From positions 2,724,501 through 2,788,500 of the forward strand of contig NZ_CP088149.1 in NCBI RefSeq assembly GCF_002845275.2: a stretch of 64,000 bases of DNA, read 5' to 3'. A program made the position numbers and the translations under genes. This DNA is from Pseudomonas sp. S06B 330. Its GTDB lineage: Bacteria > Pseudomonadota > Gammaproteobacteria > Pseudomonadales > Pseudomonadaceae. The notes below the pieces were generated by a model that saw only the letters and a list, made by a program, of their open reading frames with translations, was not told the DNA's origin and did not search any database. This document shows positions 47,731 through 57,333 of this stretch, piece after piece (the first letter of the stretch is position 1; every line of letters starts with the position of its first letter).

Positions 47731-48954
47731 ATGCGCTACTCAACGCTCACCCAACGTATCGCCGGTGACGGTGCTGCCGCCTGGAACATTCACTACCATG
47801 CGCTGGAACTGCAGGAACAAGGGCGCGAGATTTTCCTGCTGTCGATTGGCGATCCGGACTTCGATACGCCACCGGCCATTGTCCAGGCCGCCGTGGACAG
47901 CCTGCGCGCAGGCCATACCCATTACTCCGACGTGCGTGGCAGCCTCGGCTTGCGTCAGGCCATTGCCCGCCAGCAGATGCGCCATAGTCCCCAGCGGGTT
48001 GGTCCGCACGAGGTAGTGGTACTGGCGGGAGCGCAATGCGCCTTGTACGCTGTCGCCCAGTGCCTGTTCGATCCGGGGGGCGAGGTTATCGTTGTCGAGC
48101 CGATGTATGTCACCTACGAGGCGGTGTTCGGCGCGTGTGCGGCGAAGGTGATACCGGTACCGGTTCGCCCCGAACAGGGCTTTCGCCTCGACCCGGCCGA
48201 CATCGCCGCGCGGGTTACGCCGCGAACCCGGGCACTGCTGCTCAACAGCCCACACAATCCTTCCGGGGTCAGTGTGCCCAGGCACACTTGGGAGCGTCTG
48301 GCGCAGGTCTGCATTGAACATGACCTGTGGCTGATCTGCGACGAGGTCTATAGCCAGCTGCTGTACGAGGGCGAGCACGTAAGCCCCGCAAGCCTGCCAG
48401 GCATGGCGCAGCGCTGCGTTACCATCAATAGCCTGTCCAAGTCCCATGCAATGTCTGGCTGGCGCGTGGGCTGGGTCATCGCTACGCCGGCCTTGTGCGA
48501 GCATTTGAGCAACCTGGCGCTGTGTATGCTCTACGGGCTGCCGGACTTCATCCTCGACGCTGCGCAACTGGCGCTGGAACAGGAGCTGCCACAGGTAGCG
48601 CAGATGCGTGACACCTACCGCGAACGGCGTGACCGAGTCTGTGCCTGCCTCACCGGTTGTCCGGGCATTGACGTACACAAGCCGGACGGAGGAATGTTCG
48701 TGATGATTGATATTCGTGCGACGGGCCTCGGCGCCCAAGCCTTTGCCGAACGATTGTTGGAGGAGCACGGCGTGGCCGTGCTTGCTGGCGATGCCTTTGG
48801 CCCCAGCGCGGCGGGGCATTTGCGCCTGGGTCTGGTGATGGACAGTGAGCGTCTCGAACAGGCTTGCCAGCGTATTGCCCGCTGCGCTGTGCAGGTGCTG
48901 GAAGAGTGCCCATCAGTTGATCAAGGTGGCGGCCATATTGATGGTCAAGCCTAG
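47731..48954 (+). CDS. aruH: Arginine:pyruvate transaminase AruH
   Basis: A 407-residue class I PLP aminotransferase closely resembling P. aeruginosa AruH as I remember it: [18 protein letters not shown] at the start, [30 protein letters not shown], and the PLP lysine in [16 protein letters not shown]. AruH starts the arginine transaminase pathway, giving 2-ketoarginine. ATG 47731 follows AAGGAGACGG. The partner gene aruI (2-ketoarginine decarboxylase) is not next to it, which is unusual. It overlaps the convergent DUF1345 gene by 42 bp. Confidence 0.85.
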   Translation: MRYSTLTQRIAGDGAAAWNIHYHALELQEQGREIFLLSIGDPDFDTPPAIVQAAVDSLRAGHTHYSDVRGSLGLRQAIARQQMRHSPQRVGPHEVVVLAGAQCALYAVAQCLFDPGGEVIVVEPMYVTYEAVFGACAAKVIPVPVRPEQGFRLDPADIAARVTPRTRALLLNSPHNPSGVSVPRHTWERLAQVCIEHDLWLICDEVYSQLLYEGEHVSPASLPGMAQRCVTINSLSKSHAMSGWRVGWVIATPALCEHLSNLALCMLYGLPDFILDAAQLALEQELPQVAQMRDTYRERRDRVCACLTGCPGIDVHKPDGGMFVMIDIRATGLGAQAFAERLLEEHGVAVLAGDAFGPSAAGHLRLGLVMDSERLEQACQRIARCAVQVLEECPSVDQGGGHIDGQA

Positions 48955-49560
48955 AATCGCGGTGTTGAACACAAACCCCACCAGTGAATGTGCCAGCACC
49001 ACGCGGCGCATTTCCCGCCCGGCCACACCGACATCCGAGGTTTGTACCGCCACGCTGAGGGTGAAGGCAAAGTAGTGGAAGTCCCAGTAGTCGGGGTGGC
49101 GTTCGCCGTCGCTAAAGCGCAGTAGCGGCGCGTGCTCGTTAGCGGTGTAGAACATATGGGCGTAGTGCAGGCTGAAAATGGTGCCAATCAGCAACCAGGA
49201 GCCGGCGACGGTGAAGGCGGTGAAGGCTAACTGCAGCGCGGTTGGGCCCCCTTCGAGCTTGACACCTGCCGCCAGTTGCATCGTTACCGCCACCAGGCTG
49301 GCGATGGCGGCGATGCTGACGGTAAACAGCACCAGGCCCGCGTTCTCATCCTCAATGCTGGCCACCTTGCGGACTTTCTCGGTGCTGGCACCCAGGGTCA
49401 ACCATAGAATCAACAGCAGATACAGCCACACGCCGCTGTTCCAGCCAATCAGCACATGCTCTATCCAGTTGTTTGCCGGTATTAGCCAGCCGCACAGCAG
49501 GCCAACGAGAGCGGCGATACTCAGGCGGGGGTGGCTGCGGGTCAGTCGATGAAAAGCCAT
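48913..49560 (-). CDS. DUF1345 family membrane protein
   Basis: A 215-residue protein with about five hydrophobic helices. Family blocks are [14 protein letters not shown] near the start, then [10 protein letters not shown] and [24 protein letters not shown]. Function unknown. The ATG at 49560 follows AGAGGCAGC; an in-frame start at 49653 is rejected. Tail-to-tail overlap with aruH. Confidence 0.85.
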   Translation of the reverse strand: MAFHRLTRSHPRLSIAALVGLLCGWLIPANNWIEHVLIGWNSGVWLYLLLILWLTLGASTEKVRKVASIEDENAGLVLFTVSIAAIASLVAVTMQLAAGVKLEGGPTALQLAFTAFTVAGSWLLIGTIFSLHYAHMFYTANEHAPLLRFSDGERHPDYWDFHYFAFTLSVAVQTSDVGVAGREMRRVVLAHSLVGFVFNTAILGLTINMAATLIN

Positions 49561-49787
49561 GCTGCCTCTAAACCAAGGGTTCTTGAGCAACTGTAGCCTC
49601 AAGCCTGGACAGGCGCTTGGTGAAGATTGAGGTGGCCATGATATTGCCCTCAATCGATTCCAAAGGGCGTGATGAGGTACTATCCCTAGGTGTCTTAGCT
49701 ATAAATGGCTTGCCAATCAATGACCTGGTCATGATGTGAGTCATTTCGACCCGTGCCATTCAGGGGCATCATGTCGCGCCGCCGTTT

Positions 49788-50735
49788 TTGCCCTCAGCTC
49801 AGCTCTACAGGATTCCCGGTTTGTCCGATTCACTGCAAAACCCCTTGCTGCAATACCTCGCGCGCCTGGCGCCTTCCAGCCAATTGACCATGAAGTACAT
49901 CCTCCAGGACGCTGCCGACCGCTTGGGCTTCGAGGATTGCGACATCAGCGACATACCCTGGCACCAGCTTGAGCCCGGTCACGTCACCGCGCTGATGGCG
50001 GCGTTGCGCGCCGATGGTTATGCGCCCAACACCTCGTCGCTGTACGTCAACGCCGTGCGCGGGGTGATGAACGAAGCCTGGCGCCTGGGGTTGATCAGCC
50101 AGGACCAACTGCTGCGCATCCGCACCGTCAAGCCAGCGCAGGGCACACGCCTACCCAGCGGCCGCAACCTCAAACGCAGCTTGATCCGTGAACTGATGGA
50201 CGCCTGTGCCGCCGACCCACGGCCCCAGGGCTTGCGCGACGCAGCGGTGATCGCCTTGCTGTATGGCACCGGCATGCGCAAGTCCGAATCGGTCAACCTT
50301 GACCTGAGCCAGGTGGACTTCAACGAGCGCAGCTTGCAGGTACTGGGTAAAGGCAACAAGCAACTGATCAAATACGCACCGACCTGGGCCTTTGACAAAC
50401 TCAACGCCTGGCTGGCCTTTCGTCGTGAACAACTGCCCGAAGGCCAAGCGGATGATGACTTTCTGTTCAACCGTATTCGGCGTGGCAGCCACATTACCCG
50501 CGAGCGCATCACCAAACATGCGATCTACTACATTGCACGCCAGCGTGGCACCCAGGTTGGGGTAAAGATCATGCCCCACGACTTTCGCCGTTCCTTTATC
50601 ACCCGGGTGATCGAAGAGCACGACCTGTCGATCGCACAGAAACTGGCGCACCACACCAATATTCAGACCACTGCCAATTACGACATGCGTGATGACAACG
50701 AACGGCGCCGGGCGGTGGATCGCTACGACTACTGA
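49788..50735 (+). CDS. Stand-alone XerC-like tyrosine recombinase
   Basis: About 315 residues from a TTG at 49788 (TTG 49821 is possible; no in-frame ATG is nearby upstream). The N-terminal core-binding domain has YAPNTSSLYVNAVRGVM. Catalytic residues are all present: Arg164 in GTGMRKSE, Lys188 in LGKGNK, His264-x2-Arg267 in HDFRRSF, His289 and the nucleophile Tyr298 in TTANYD. It is too small and lacks the context of a prophage integrase, and no phage genes flank it. It looks like a domesticated or mobile recombinase whose target site is unknown. A terminator follows. Confidence 0.88.
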   Translation: MPSAQLYRIPGLSDSLQNPLLQYLARLAPSSQLTMKYILQDAADRLGFEDCDISDIPWHQLEPGHVTALMAALRADGYAPNTSSLYVNAVRGVMNEAWRLGLISQDQLLRIRTVKPAQGTRLPSGRNLKRSLIRELMDACAADPRPQGLRDAAVIALLYGTGMRKSESVNLDLSQVDFNERSLQVLGKGNKQLIKYAPTWAFDKLNAWLAFRREQLPEGQADDDFLFNRIRRGSHITRERITKHAIYYIARQRGTQVGVKIMPHDFRRSFITRVIEEHDLSIAQKLAHHTNIQTTANYDMRDDNERRRAVDRYDY

Positions 50736-50744
50736 TGTCATCGG

Positions 50745-50831
50745 TGGGAACTGGCGTTGCCAGCGATGCAGGCACCGCGCAACAGTTGACACCGCGCCGA
50801 TCCCATCGCCGGCAAGACCGGCTCCCACAGG
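50745..50831. repeat. REP-like palindrome after the recombinase gene
   Basis: GTGGGAACTGGCGTTGCCAGCGATG is answered by CATCGCCGGCAAGACCGGCTCCCACAGG. Same family as 23370 and 28171. Confidence 0.7.
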
Positions 50832-50852
50832 TTTAATCCATATACGCCAACA

Positions 50853-50889
50853 GGCCCACGTACACCCTCCAGGTGTGCGTGGGCCTTTT
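50853..50889 (+). terminator. Intrinsic terminator of the recombinase gene
   Basis: GGCCCACGTACACC and GGTGTGCGTGGGCC form a 14-bp stem with a CTCCA loop and a single G-T pair, followed by TTTTC. Confidence 0.85.
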
Positions 50890-50933
50890 CGTTTACGCTG
50901 TGGGCTGACTTCCTCGGCATTGAAAGGACGTTC

Positions 50934-51641
50934 ATGAGCTCAGCGCGTTCTGCAGGTCTGGATCTGGTCAAGTGGCTGGCGATGATCACCATGGTTGCCG
51001 ATCACCTGCGCTTTATCTGGCCGACGGCCGAATGGCTGTTCATCATCGGCCGTCTGGCGTTTCCGCTGTTTTGCCTGGGGATTGCTGCCAATGTGGCGCG
51101 CACGGTGCCAGGGCAGCTGTTCACGGCGGCCAATGCGCGTTACCTGGGCTGGATGCTGGCCTTTTCGGTGTTGTCCGAGTGGCCTTATCACGTGCTGGAT
51201 GTCGGGACCGGGACGTTGAACATCATGCCCACGCTGACCCTGGGGTTGCTGGTGGTGTGGGGTGTTCACCATCATCTGCGTGTGATGCGCTGGATTGCCT
51301 TGGGCACGCTGCTGATGGCACTGCTGGTGTCGGATGTACTGATGTATGGCTGGCCGGGGGTGTTGTTGCCTTCGGCGTTTCTGATGGCGCTACGCGGTGG
51401 TTGGGGCACCTGGTTGGTGCCTGGTTTTGTGGCAGCGCTGGCCAATTTGACCAACCATTGGCTGCGGGCCAATGTCTTTGAGCCGATTACCTTGATGACA
51501 CTGGCGGCGGCGTTGGTAGCCGCCCCGGTGGGCTTGTGGATGTTGCGGGGCCAGTATGGCGGGCGGGTCTGGCGGGTAGGGCGCTGGGGTTATTGGTTTT
51601 ATCCGCTGCATCTGGGGGTAATCAAGCTGCTGACGCTGTAG
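50934..51641 (+). CDS. TraX family membrane protein
   Basis: A 235-residue protein with about seven hydrophobic helices. The family opening GLDLVKWLAMITMVADHLRF and RLAFPLFCLGIAANV are clear, and the C-terminus has YWFYPLHLGVIKLL. TraX of the F plasmid acetylates pilin; chromosomal relatives are of unknown substrate. No conjugation genes are near. ATG 50934 follows AAAGGACG. Confidence 0.88.
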   Translation: MSSARSAGLDLVKWLAMITMVADHLRFIWPTAEWLFIIGRLAFPLFCLGIAANVARTVPGQLFTAANARYLGWMLAFSVLSEWPYHVLDVGTGTLNIMPTLTLGLLVVWGVHHHLRVMRWIALGTLLMALLVSDVLMYGWPGVLLPSAFLMALRGGWGTWLVPGFVAALANLTNHWLRANVFEPITLMTLAAALVAAPVGLWMLRGQYGGRVWRVGRWGYWFYPLHLGVIKLLTL

Positions 51642-51672
51642 GTACCGACAGGCAAGGCCGGCGCCTACAGGT
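51641..51672. repeat. Single REP-like half unit
   Basis: TAGGTACCGACAGGCAAGGCCGGCGCCTACAGG is a short imperfect palindrome between the TraX and MFS genes, which are convergent, and may end both transcripts. Confidence 0.5.
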
Positions 51673-51680
51673 GGATGGAT

Positions 51681-53012
51681 TTAAGCGGTTGCCGGAGCGC
51701 TCGACACTGTTTCGATCACCGGTGCTTTCAACTGGCGACGGTAACCCGGCAAGGCCAACGCCAGAAATACCGCCGCCAACACCAGCATCGACACTGACGC
51801 CGCCAGTGCATAGCGCAATGACTCAGCCCCCAACGTTGGCAGGAAAAAGTCGCTGAGCATGCCGATCAGCAACGGGCCGACACCCACCCCGAGCAAGGTC
51901 ATCGACATGACGAAAATAGCGGTTGCCTGGGCCAGGCGGGTGGCTGGGAACAGGTGAGTGATGGCACCCAGGCACGGTGTTGCCCACCACACGCCAAAAA
52001 AGGCAAAGACGCTGTAGAACAGGAACGCCACCGGCACGTCGATGCCGGCAATCTGCAGTGCAGTACCCTGTGGCCAGAGAAAATAGGCCAGGGCGAAGGG
52101 GATGCTGATCAGGGTGCCCAGCAGTGGTACGCCAATTTGCCAGCCGACGTCGCGGCGGGCCAGGCGGTCGGTAACCATGCCGCAGACCAGGGTGCCGAGG
52201 GTGGCGCCAGTGCCGCCGACCACGCCAACCAGAAAGCCGGCCTGCTGGATGTTCAAACCGTGAGAGCGGATGAGAAAACTCGGGCTCCAGGTGCCAATGG
52301 CGTAGCCGGCAATCGCCGCGGCACCGCCCGTCAGCACTAGCCACAGGAACGACGGCGTCTTGAGCAACGCCTGCAAGGTTTTCAACCAGCCTTCTTGCTG
52401 CGTAGCGGCCAGGTGCGTAGGCACCGGGGTGAGCGTTGGCGTGCGTACGGTGAGCAATAACAACAGGCCAAGAAAGATCCCCGGTGCACCGATCAGCAGG
52501 AAAGCCAGGCGCCAGCCGTGGTGCTGGGCAATCCAGCCACCCAGGCCGAGGCCCACGATCGCGCCCAGGCTTGAACCCAGCATCAGTACCGCCAGGGCGG
52601 TGGAGCGGCGCCGTGCCGGGTACAGGTCGGAAACCATGGCCACCGACGGCGCGGTGCCGCCAGCCTCACCCACGGCCACACCGATGCGCGCCAGCACCAG
52701 CATCAGGAAGCTGCCGGCGACGCCGCAGAGCATGGTCATCAAGCTCCAGGCGATGCAGCTCAGGGCAATCACCGGCTTGCGGCCGATGCGGTCAGACAGG
52801 CGCCCCAAGGGAAAGCCAAACAGGGTGTAGAACACCGCGAAAGTCACCCCTGACAGCAGACCAATGCCAGTGTCGGAGATCCCGAATTCGAGCTTGACCG
52901 GCTCAATCAGAATCGCCATCAGTTGGCGGTCGATGTAGTTGAAGACATAGATCGCGGCGAGCACGAACAACGCGTAGTGCGTGCGCCATGTAACAGGGGT
53001 CGAGGTGTTCAC
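51681..53012 (-). CDS. Spinster-type MFS transporter
   Basis: A 443-residue, 12-helix permease with a GTG start at 53012 preceded by GGGAGC. YVFNYIDRQLMAILIEP in helix 1 and GRLSDRIGRKPVIA between helices 2 and 3 are the MFS signature of the spinster-like group. In Proteobacteria these often sit beside genes for degrading aromatic acids, steroids or other hydrophobic acids. It is divergent from the reductase-synthetase cluster and is probably its uptake system. Confidence 0.9.
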   Translation of the reverse strand: MNTSTPVTWRTHYALFVLAAIYVFNYIDRQLMAILIEPVKLEFGISDTGIGLLSGVTFAVFYTLFGFPLGRLSDRIGRKPVIALSCIAWSLMTMLCGVAGSFLMLVLARIGVAVGEAGGTAPSVAMVSDLYPARRRSTALAVLMLGSSLGAIVGLGLGGWIAQHHGWRLAFLLIGAPGIFLGLLLLLTVRTPTLTPVPTHLAATQQEGWLKTLQALLKTPSFLWLVLTGGAAAIAGYAIGTWSPSFLIRSHGLNIQQAGFLVGVVGGTGATLGTLVCGMVTDRLARRDVGWQIGVPLLGTLISIPFALAYFLWPQGTALQIAGIDVPVAFLFYSVFAFFGVWWATPCLGAITHLFPATRLAQATAIFVMSMTLLGVGVGPLLIGMLSDFFLPTLGAESLRYALAASVSMLVLAAVFLALALPGYRRQLKAPVIETVSSAPATA

Positions 53013-53071
53013 AGCGGGTGCTCCCGGTCTTGTTCTAGTCGGCTGATCGTCGGGGGTTGTGCCAGGTATTT

Positions 53072-53138
53072 CATCGTCCGTTCAGACCAGTTCTGTCGAC
53101 TTCAGGCCGGCCAGCAAAACTAGTCTTGACGGACGATG
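53072..53138. promoter_or_regulatory. Inverted repeat CATCGTCCGT / ACGGACGATG in a divergent promoter
   Basis: Perfect 10-bp halves at 53072-53081 and 53129-53138, with 47 bp between them, in the region shared by the MFS gene and the OYE gene. It could be a split operator. No regulator gene is adjacent. Confidence 0.5.
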
Positions 53139-53254
53139 TTTCGTGTCAGCTGTGGGTCAATCATTCGGGCCATCTTCGGCGTTACGCGAATCCCTGCCGC
53201 CGTGCAGCGTGATTCTGCCACGACCGGAAATTTCCAAGAAGTGAAGGAGCTGAC

Positions 53255-54340
53255 ATGAGCATCTTGTTCGAGCCGCTGCGTCTGGGCGACCTGCAACTGG
53301 CCAACCGCATTGTCATGGCGCCAATGACCCGCAGCCGTGCCGGTAGTGACGCGCTGCCCGGTGTCGAGATGGTCGAGTATTACCGCCAGCGCGCCAGTGC
53401 CGGGCTGATTGTCGCCGAAGGCACAGCGCCGTCGGCCAGTGGCCTGGGTTACTGCCGCACGCCGGCCATCTACAGTGGTGAACAGATCGCCGCCTGGCGC
53501 AAGGTTACCGACGCGGTGCATGAGCGTGGTGGTTGCATCGTCTTGCAGTTGATGCACGTTGGCCGTGCCGCCAGTCGTCACAACAAGCCGCAGGGCGCGC
53601 CGACCGTGGCGCCTTCGGCGCTGCGCGCGCAAACCCGGCTGTTCACCGACGCAGCGGGGATGGTCGATACCGACACGCCACAGGCGCTGACCCTGGATGA
53701 TGTTCACCGCGTGATCGACGAGTACCGCCAGGCGGCGCTCAATGCCCGCGAAGCCGGTTTTGACGGGGTTGAACTGCATTGCACCAGCGGTTACCTGCCG
53801 ATGCAGTTCATGGCCTCGGGCAGTAACCAACGGGAGGACGCCTACGGCGGTAGCGTCGAGAACCGCGTGCGCTTCGTCAAGGAAGTGCTCGAAGCCATGG
53901 CCGCGGCCATCGGTGCTGGCCGGGTGGGTTATCGCCAATGTCCTGGCAACCCTTACAACGACATTGAGGACGCTGATCCGGCAGCCACGGCCGTGGCCTT
54001 GTGCACGGCCGTGGCACCGCTGCAGCTGGCTTATCTGCACATCATGCGTTCGCCTGTGGCGGGCCTCGACGCGTTCGCCTTGGCGCGTCAGCACAGCAAC
54101 AGCGCGCTGATCCTCAACGACGGTTTCGATGGCGATTCAGCCCGGGTGGCGCTGGAGGCGGGAGAGGGCGCGGCGGTATCGTTCGCGCGGCACTTCATCG
54201 CCAACCCCGACCTGGTCGAGCGCCTGCAACGCGGTGCACCGCTGGCCAGCTTCGACCGTCACACCCTGTACACCCCAGGTGCCCGTGGCTACTCGGATTA
54301 CCCGGCCTATCAGGCGGATAGCCTGGAGGTGACGCCATGA
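53255..54340 (+). CDS. Old Yellow Enzyme family NADH:flavin oxidoreductase
   Basis: A 361-residue FMN enzyme of the alkene-reductase branch. NRIVMAPMTRSRA, LQLMHVGRAASR, QREDAYGGSVENRVRF and an unusual GYRQCPGNPYND are the family blocks. The substrate pair, normally His-x2-Asn or His-x2-His, reads His175-x2-Ser178 (LHCTSGYL), which may alter or reduce activity. It starts the acyl-CoA cluster and overlaps the synthetase gene by ATGA, so it probably reduces a double bond in the same pathway. Confidence 0.9.
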   Translation: MSILFEPLRLGDLQLANRIVMAPMTRSRAGSDALPGVEMVEYYRQRASAGLIVAEGTAPSASGLGYCRTPAIYSGEQIAAWRKVTDAVHERGGCIVLQLMHVGRAASRHNKPQGAPTVAPSALRAQTRLFTDAAGMVDTDTPQALTLDDVHRVIDEYRQAALNAREAGFDGVELHCTSGYLPMQFMASGSNQREDAYGGSVENRVRFVKEVLEAMAAAIGAGRVGYRQCPGNPYNDIEDADPAATAVALCTAVAPLQLAYLHIMRSPVAGLDAFALARQHSNSALILNDGFDGDSARVALEAGEGAAVSFARHFIANPDLVERLQRGAPLASFDRHTLYTPGARGYSDYPAYQADSLEVTP

Positions 54341-56187
54341 CCTCGGCGCAACGCAATCTGACGGTCAGTGCGCCGCTGCCGCGCGAGCACACCCAGGCGC
54401 TGCTCGATCGGCGTGCCGCCGCCAGCGCACAGATCAAGCCGCGTGACCGCTACACCCTGGCCGACCGCCTTGAAGAGCAAGTGCGCGAACACGGCCAGCG
54501 GCCGTTTCTGATTTATGCCGGCCAAGCGTTCAGCTACGCCCAGGTCGACGCCCGCGCCAACCAGATGGCGCACACCTTTTATGCCAAGGGCCTGCGCGCC
54601 GGGGATGTGTGTGCACTGCTGATGGAGAACCGCCCGGCCTTTTTCTACACCTGGTTCGGTCTGGTCAAACTCGGTGTGGTGGTGGCGTTCATCAACACCC
54701 AGGTCAGCGGGCGGGCGCTGCTGCATGCCTTGACCACCACCGCCGCCAAGGCGGTGGTGGTCGGCGAGGAGTGCCTGGCCAGCCTGCACGCCACTGATAA
54801 CCTGCCGTCGCTGGCCTACTGGCTGCTGCCGGATGCTGAAAATCCCTGGAACGGTGCACTGCCCAAAGGGGTTGATGGCCATTTTGCCGCGCGCCTGCAC
54901 AGCGCGCCTGCTACGACCTTCCCGCGCGACATGCGCGGCGAGATCGAGGCCCAGGCGACCACGTTGCTGATTTTCACCTCCGGTACCACCGGCCTGCCCA
55001 AGGCTGCGCGCTATAGCCATATGCGCTGGATGTCGTCCGGTGATGTCATGGAGGTGACCCTGCCGGCCACCTGCGACGATGTGTTCTATTGCTGCCTGCC
55101 GCTGTACCACGGCGCCGCCGCCACGTCGGTGACCTCAACCGCACTGCGTGCCGGGGCCAGCATCGTGGTACGGCGCAAGTTCAGCGTGCGCGAGTTCTGG
55201 AAGGATGTACGCCAGCACTGTATCAGCGTGTTCCAGTACATCGGCGAAATCTGCCGCTACTTGCTCAACCAGCCCGTGGCAGCCGACGAGCACGAGCACA
55301 GCCTGCGTTGCATGCTGGGCGCCGGCTTGACCCCCGAGTCTTGGCAGCGTTGGGTTGAACGCTTCGGCCCGATTCAGATCTTCGAAGGCTGGGGCGCTAC
55401 CGAAGCCAACGCCAACCTGATCAATGTCGATAACTACCCAGGTGCCTGCGGCCGGGTGCCGGACTGGAGTCGCACCAACCTGCGCCTGGTGCGCTATGAC
55501 ATTGAAAACGCGTGCCATCCACGTGATGAACAGGGCTTTTATCAGCTTTGCGACGTCGGCGAGGTGGGGGAGGCCATGGGCTTTATCGTCGATCACCCGG
55601 ACATCGGCGGTGGCCGTTTCGAAGGCTACACCTGTGCCGATGCCAGTGAGAGCAAGATCCGCCGCAATGTGCTGCGTGAAGGCGATGCCTACTGGAGTTC
55701 AGGTGATCTGCTGCGCCAGGACGCTGATGGCTATTGCTACTTCGTTGACCGCATCGGTGACACCTACCGCTGGAAGAGCGAAAACGTCTCGACCCAGGAA
55801 GTGGCCGACGCACTGGGTGACCTGCCGGGCCTGGAGTTGATCAATATCTACGGCGTACAGGTGCCTGGCCACGAAGGCCGCGCCGGTATGGCCGCCGTGC
55901 TGATGCAACCGGGACAACGCTTTGACCCCGAAGTGTTCTACGCACTCACCGAACGTGTGTTACCGCGCTATGCCGCGCCGGTGTTTGTGCGGGTCAGTGC
56001 CGCCGCCGATCTGACCAGCACCTTCAAGCTGCGCAAGGTCGACCTGCAACGCCAGGGCTATTGCCCTACCGCCTGCCAGGACCCGCTGTTCATCCGCGAC
56101 GAACAGGCCCGCCGCTATCAGCCCTATTCGACAGAGGCGCTGCAGCGTGCCGGTCTGCAGCCGTTCGCAGGTGCCCACCATGGCTGA
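54337..56187 (+). CDS. Acyl-CoA synthetase (long/very-long-chain, FadD6/FATP-like)
   Basis: A 616-residue AMP-forming ligase. The AMP-binding loop is LLIFTSGTTGLPKAA, the second motif is FEGWGATEANANL, and the hinge region is YWSSGDLLRQDADGYCYFVDRIGDTYRWKSENVST. The latter resembles fatty-acid transport-type VLACS enzymes used for bulky or long acids. It should activate the pathway's carboxylic acid to its CoA ester. It is coupled to the OYE gene upstream and overlaps the MBL gene downstream by 8 bases. Confidence 0.92.
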   Translation: MTSAQRNLTVSAPLPREHTQALLDRRAAASAQIKPRDRYTLADRLEEQVREHGQRPFLIYAGQAFSYAQVDARANQMAHTFYAKGLRAGDVCALLMENRPAFFYTWFGLVKLGVVVAFINTQVSGRALLHALTTTAAKAVVVGEECLASLHATDNLPSLAYWLLPDAENPWNGALPKGVDGHFAARLHSAPATTFPRDMRGEIEAQATTLLIFTSGTTGLPKAARYSHMRWMSSGDVMEVTLPATCDDVFYCCLPLYHGAAATSVTSTALRAGASIVVRRKFSVREFWKDVRQHCISVFQYIGEICRYLLNQPVAADEHEHSLRCMLGAGLTPESWQRWVERFGPIQIFEGWGATEANANLINVDNYPGACGRVPDWSRTNLRLVRYDIENACHPRDEQGFYQLCDVGEVGEAMGFIVDHPDIGGGRFEGYTCADASESKIRRNVLREGDAYWSSGDLLRQDADGYCYFVDRIGDTYRWKSENVSTQEVADALGDLPGLELINIYGVQVPGHEGRAGMAAVLMQPGQRFDPEVFYALTERVLPRYAAPVFVRVSAAADLTSTFKLRKVDLQRQGYCPTACQDPLFIRDEQARRYQPYSTEALQRAGLQPFAGAHHG

Positions 56188-57265
56188 TCTGGACGCCAAC
56201 GGCGCGCAACTGCGCGATGGCCTGCGCTATCCCTGGCCGCAACCACCGGCCAGTGGCGAGGTGTGCGAAGTGGCTCCCGGGGTGCTGTGGTTGCGCATGC
56301 CGCTGCCGTTTCGCCTTGACCACATCAACTTGTACCTGCTGCAGCATGAAGCCGGCTGGGTGGTGGTCGATACCGGCATGAACACGGCGCAGACCTTTGC
56401 TGTCTGGGAGCAGGTGTTCAGTCAGGTGTTTGACGGGCGACCGGTGCTGGCGGTGATCTGCACACATTTTCACAGCGACCATGCAGGTGTAGCGGGCTGG
56501 TTGAGCGAGCGTTTTCAGTGCCCGCTGTACATGACGGCCGGCGAGTTCCAGTGGCTGCATGTGCAGGTGCCAGCTGAGCCAGCGCCACCCTGGGCCTTTA
56601 CTGACTTCTACCAAAAGGCCGGATTCAGCGCAGTGCAGGCCGGCGAGTTTTTTGCCGCGGTGCAGAACAAGCATTTTCGCCCCTTGTCTTGCACCGGCTT
56701 TCGCCGTTTGCGCCAGGGCAGTCAGCTGACGATCGGCGGCCGTTGCTGGCAGGTGCTGATCGGTAATGGTCACTCGCCTGAGCATGCCTGCCTGTACAGC
56801 GCCGCTGACGGCCTGCTGATCTCCGGCGACCAGGTGCTGCCGCGCATCACCTCTACGGTCGGCGTCCAGGCCACCGAGCCGCAGGCCAATCCACTGCGTG
56901 ACTGGCTGGATTCGATTGAACGCCTGCGGGCAGTGCCTGACAGCGTCTTGGTGCTGCCGTCCCACGAGCGACCGTTTTTCAACCTGCACCAGCGCCTGGA
57001 TCAACTGGTGGCCCATCACCAGGGCCATCTGGCGCGGATGCTGGCCAACTGCACCGAGCCGCGCAGCGCGCTCGAGCTGATGGCGGTGTTGTTTCCCACG
57101 CTGTCAGGACGTTTCGACGAACTGATGGCACTGGGCGAAACCTTGGCGCATGCCAATTACCTCATGGCCGAAGGCACCCTGGTGCGCGAAGAACGCGGGG
57201 GGCTGCTGCGGTATCGGCGAGCTCCGACGGGGGCCAAGGCACCCGATCCGCAGCAGGTGTTCTGA
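56180..57265 (+). CDS. Metallo-beta-lactamase-fold hydrolase
   Basis: A 361-residue cytoplasmic protein. The metal motif HxHxDH is His96, His98, Asp100 and His101 (THFHSDHAG), with VVVDTGMNT before it, GHSPEHACLY in the middle, LLISGDQVLP and a late VLPSHERPF. It resembles the hydrolases used on CoA thioesters, but the substrate is not deducible. I chose MADLDANGAQ at 56180, which overlaps the synthetase gene by 8 bases. A 33-bp longer form is possible. Confidence 0.9.
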   Translation: MADLDANGAQLRDGLRYPWPQPPASGEVCEVAPGVLWLRMPLPFRLDHINLYLLQHEAGWVVVDTGMNTAQTFAVWEQVFSQVFDGRPVLAVICTHFHSDHAGVAGWLSERFQCPLYMTAGEFQWLHVQVPAEPAPPWAFTDFYQKAGFSAVQAGEFFAAVQNKHFRPLSCTGFRRLRQGSQLTIGGRCWQVLIGNGHSPEHACLYSAADGLLISGDQVLPRITSTVGVQATEPQANPLRDWLDSIERLRAVPDSVLVLPSHERPFFNLHQRLDQLVAHHQGHLARMLANCTEPRSALELMAVLFPTLSGRFDELMALGETLAHANYLMAEGTLVREERGGLLRYRRAPTGAKAPDPQQVF

Positions 57266-57333
57266 GCACGCCAATGACACGGCCATGGTGAACAGTCCAG
57301 GCGGCCTTGCGGTTGCCCTTCAGGAGAGTCAGT

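Noticed and set aside
49788..50735. Prophage or integrative island marked by the recombinase
   Set aside because: No phage, tRNA or cargo genes and no att-like direct repeats are visible; flanking genes look chromosomal.
50934..51641. Conjugation locus suggested by the TraX-like gene
   Set aside because: No other transfer genes nearby; TraX relatives are common on chromosomes as lone membrane proteins.
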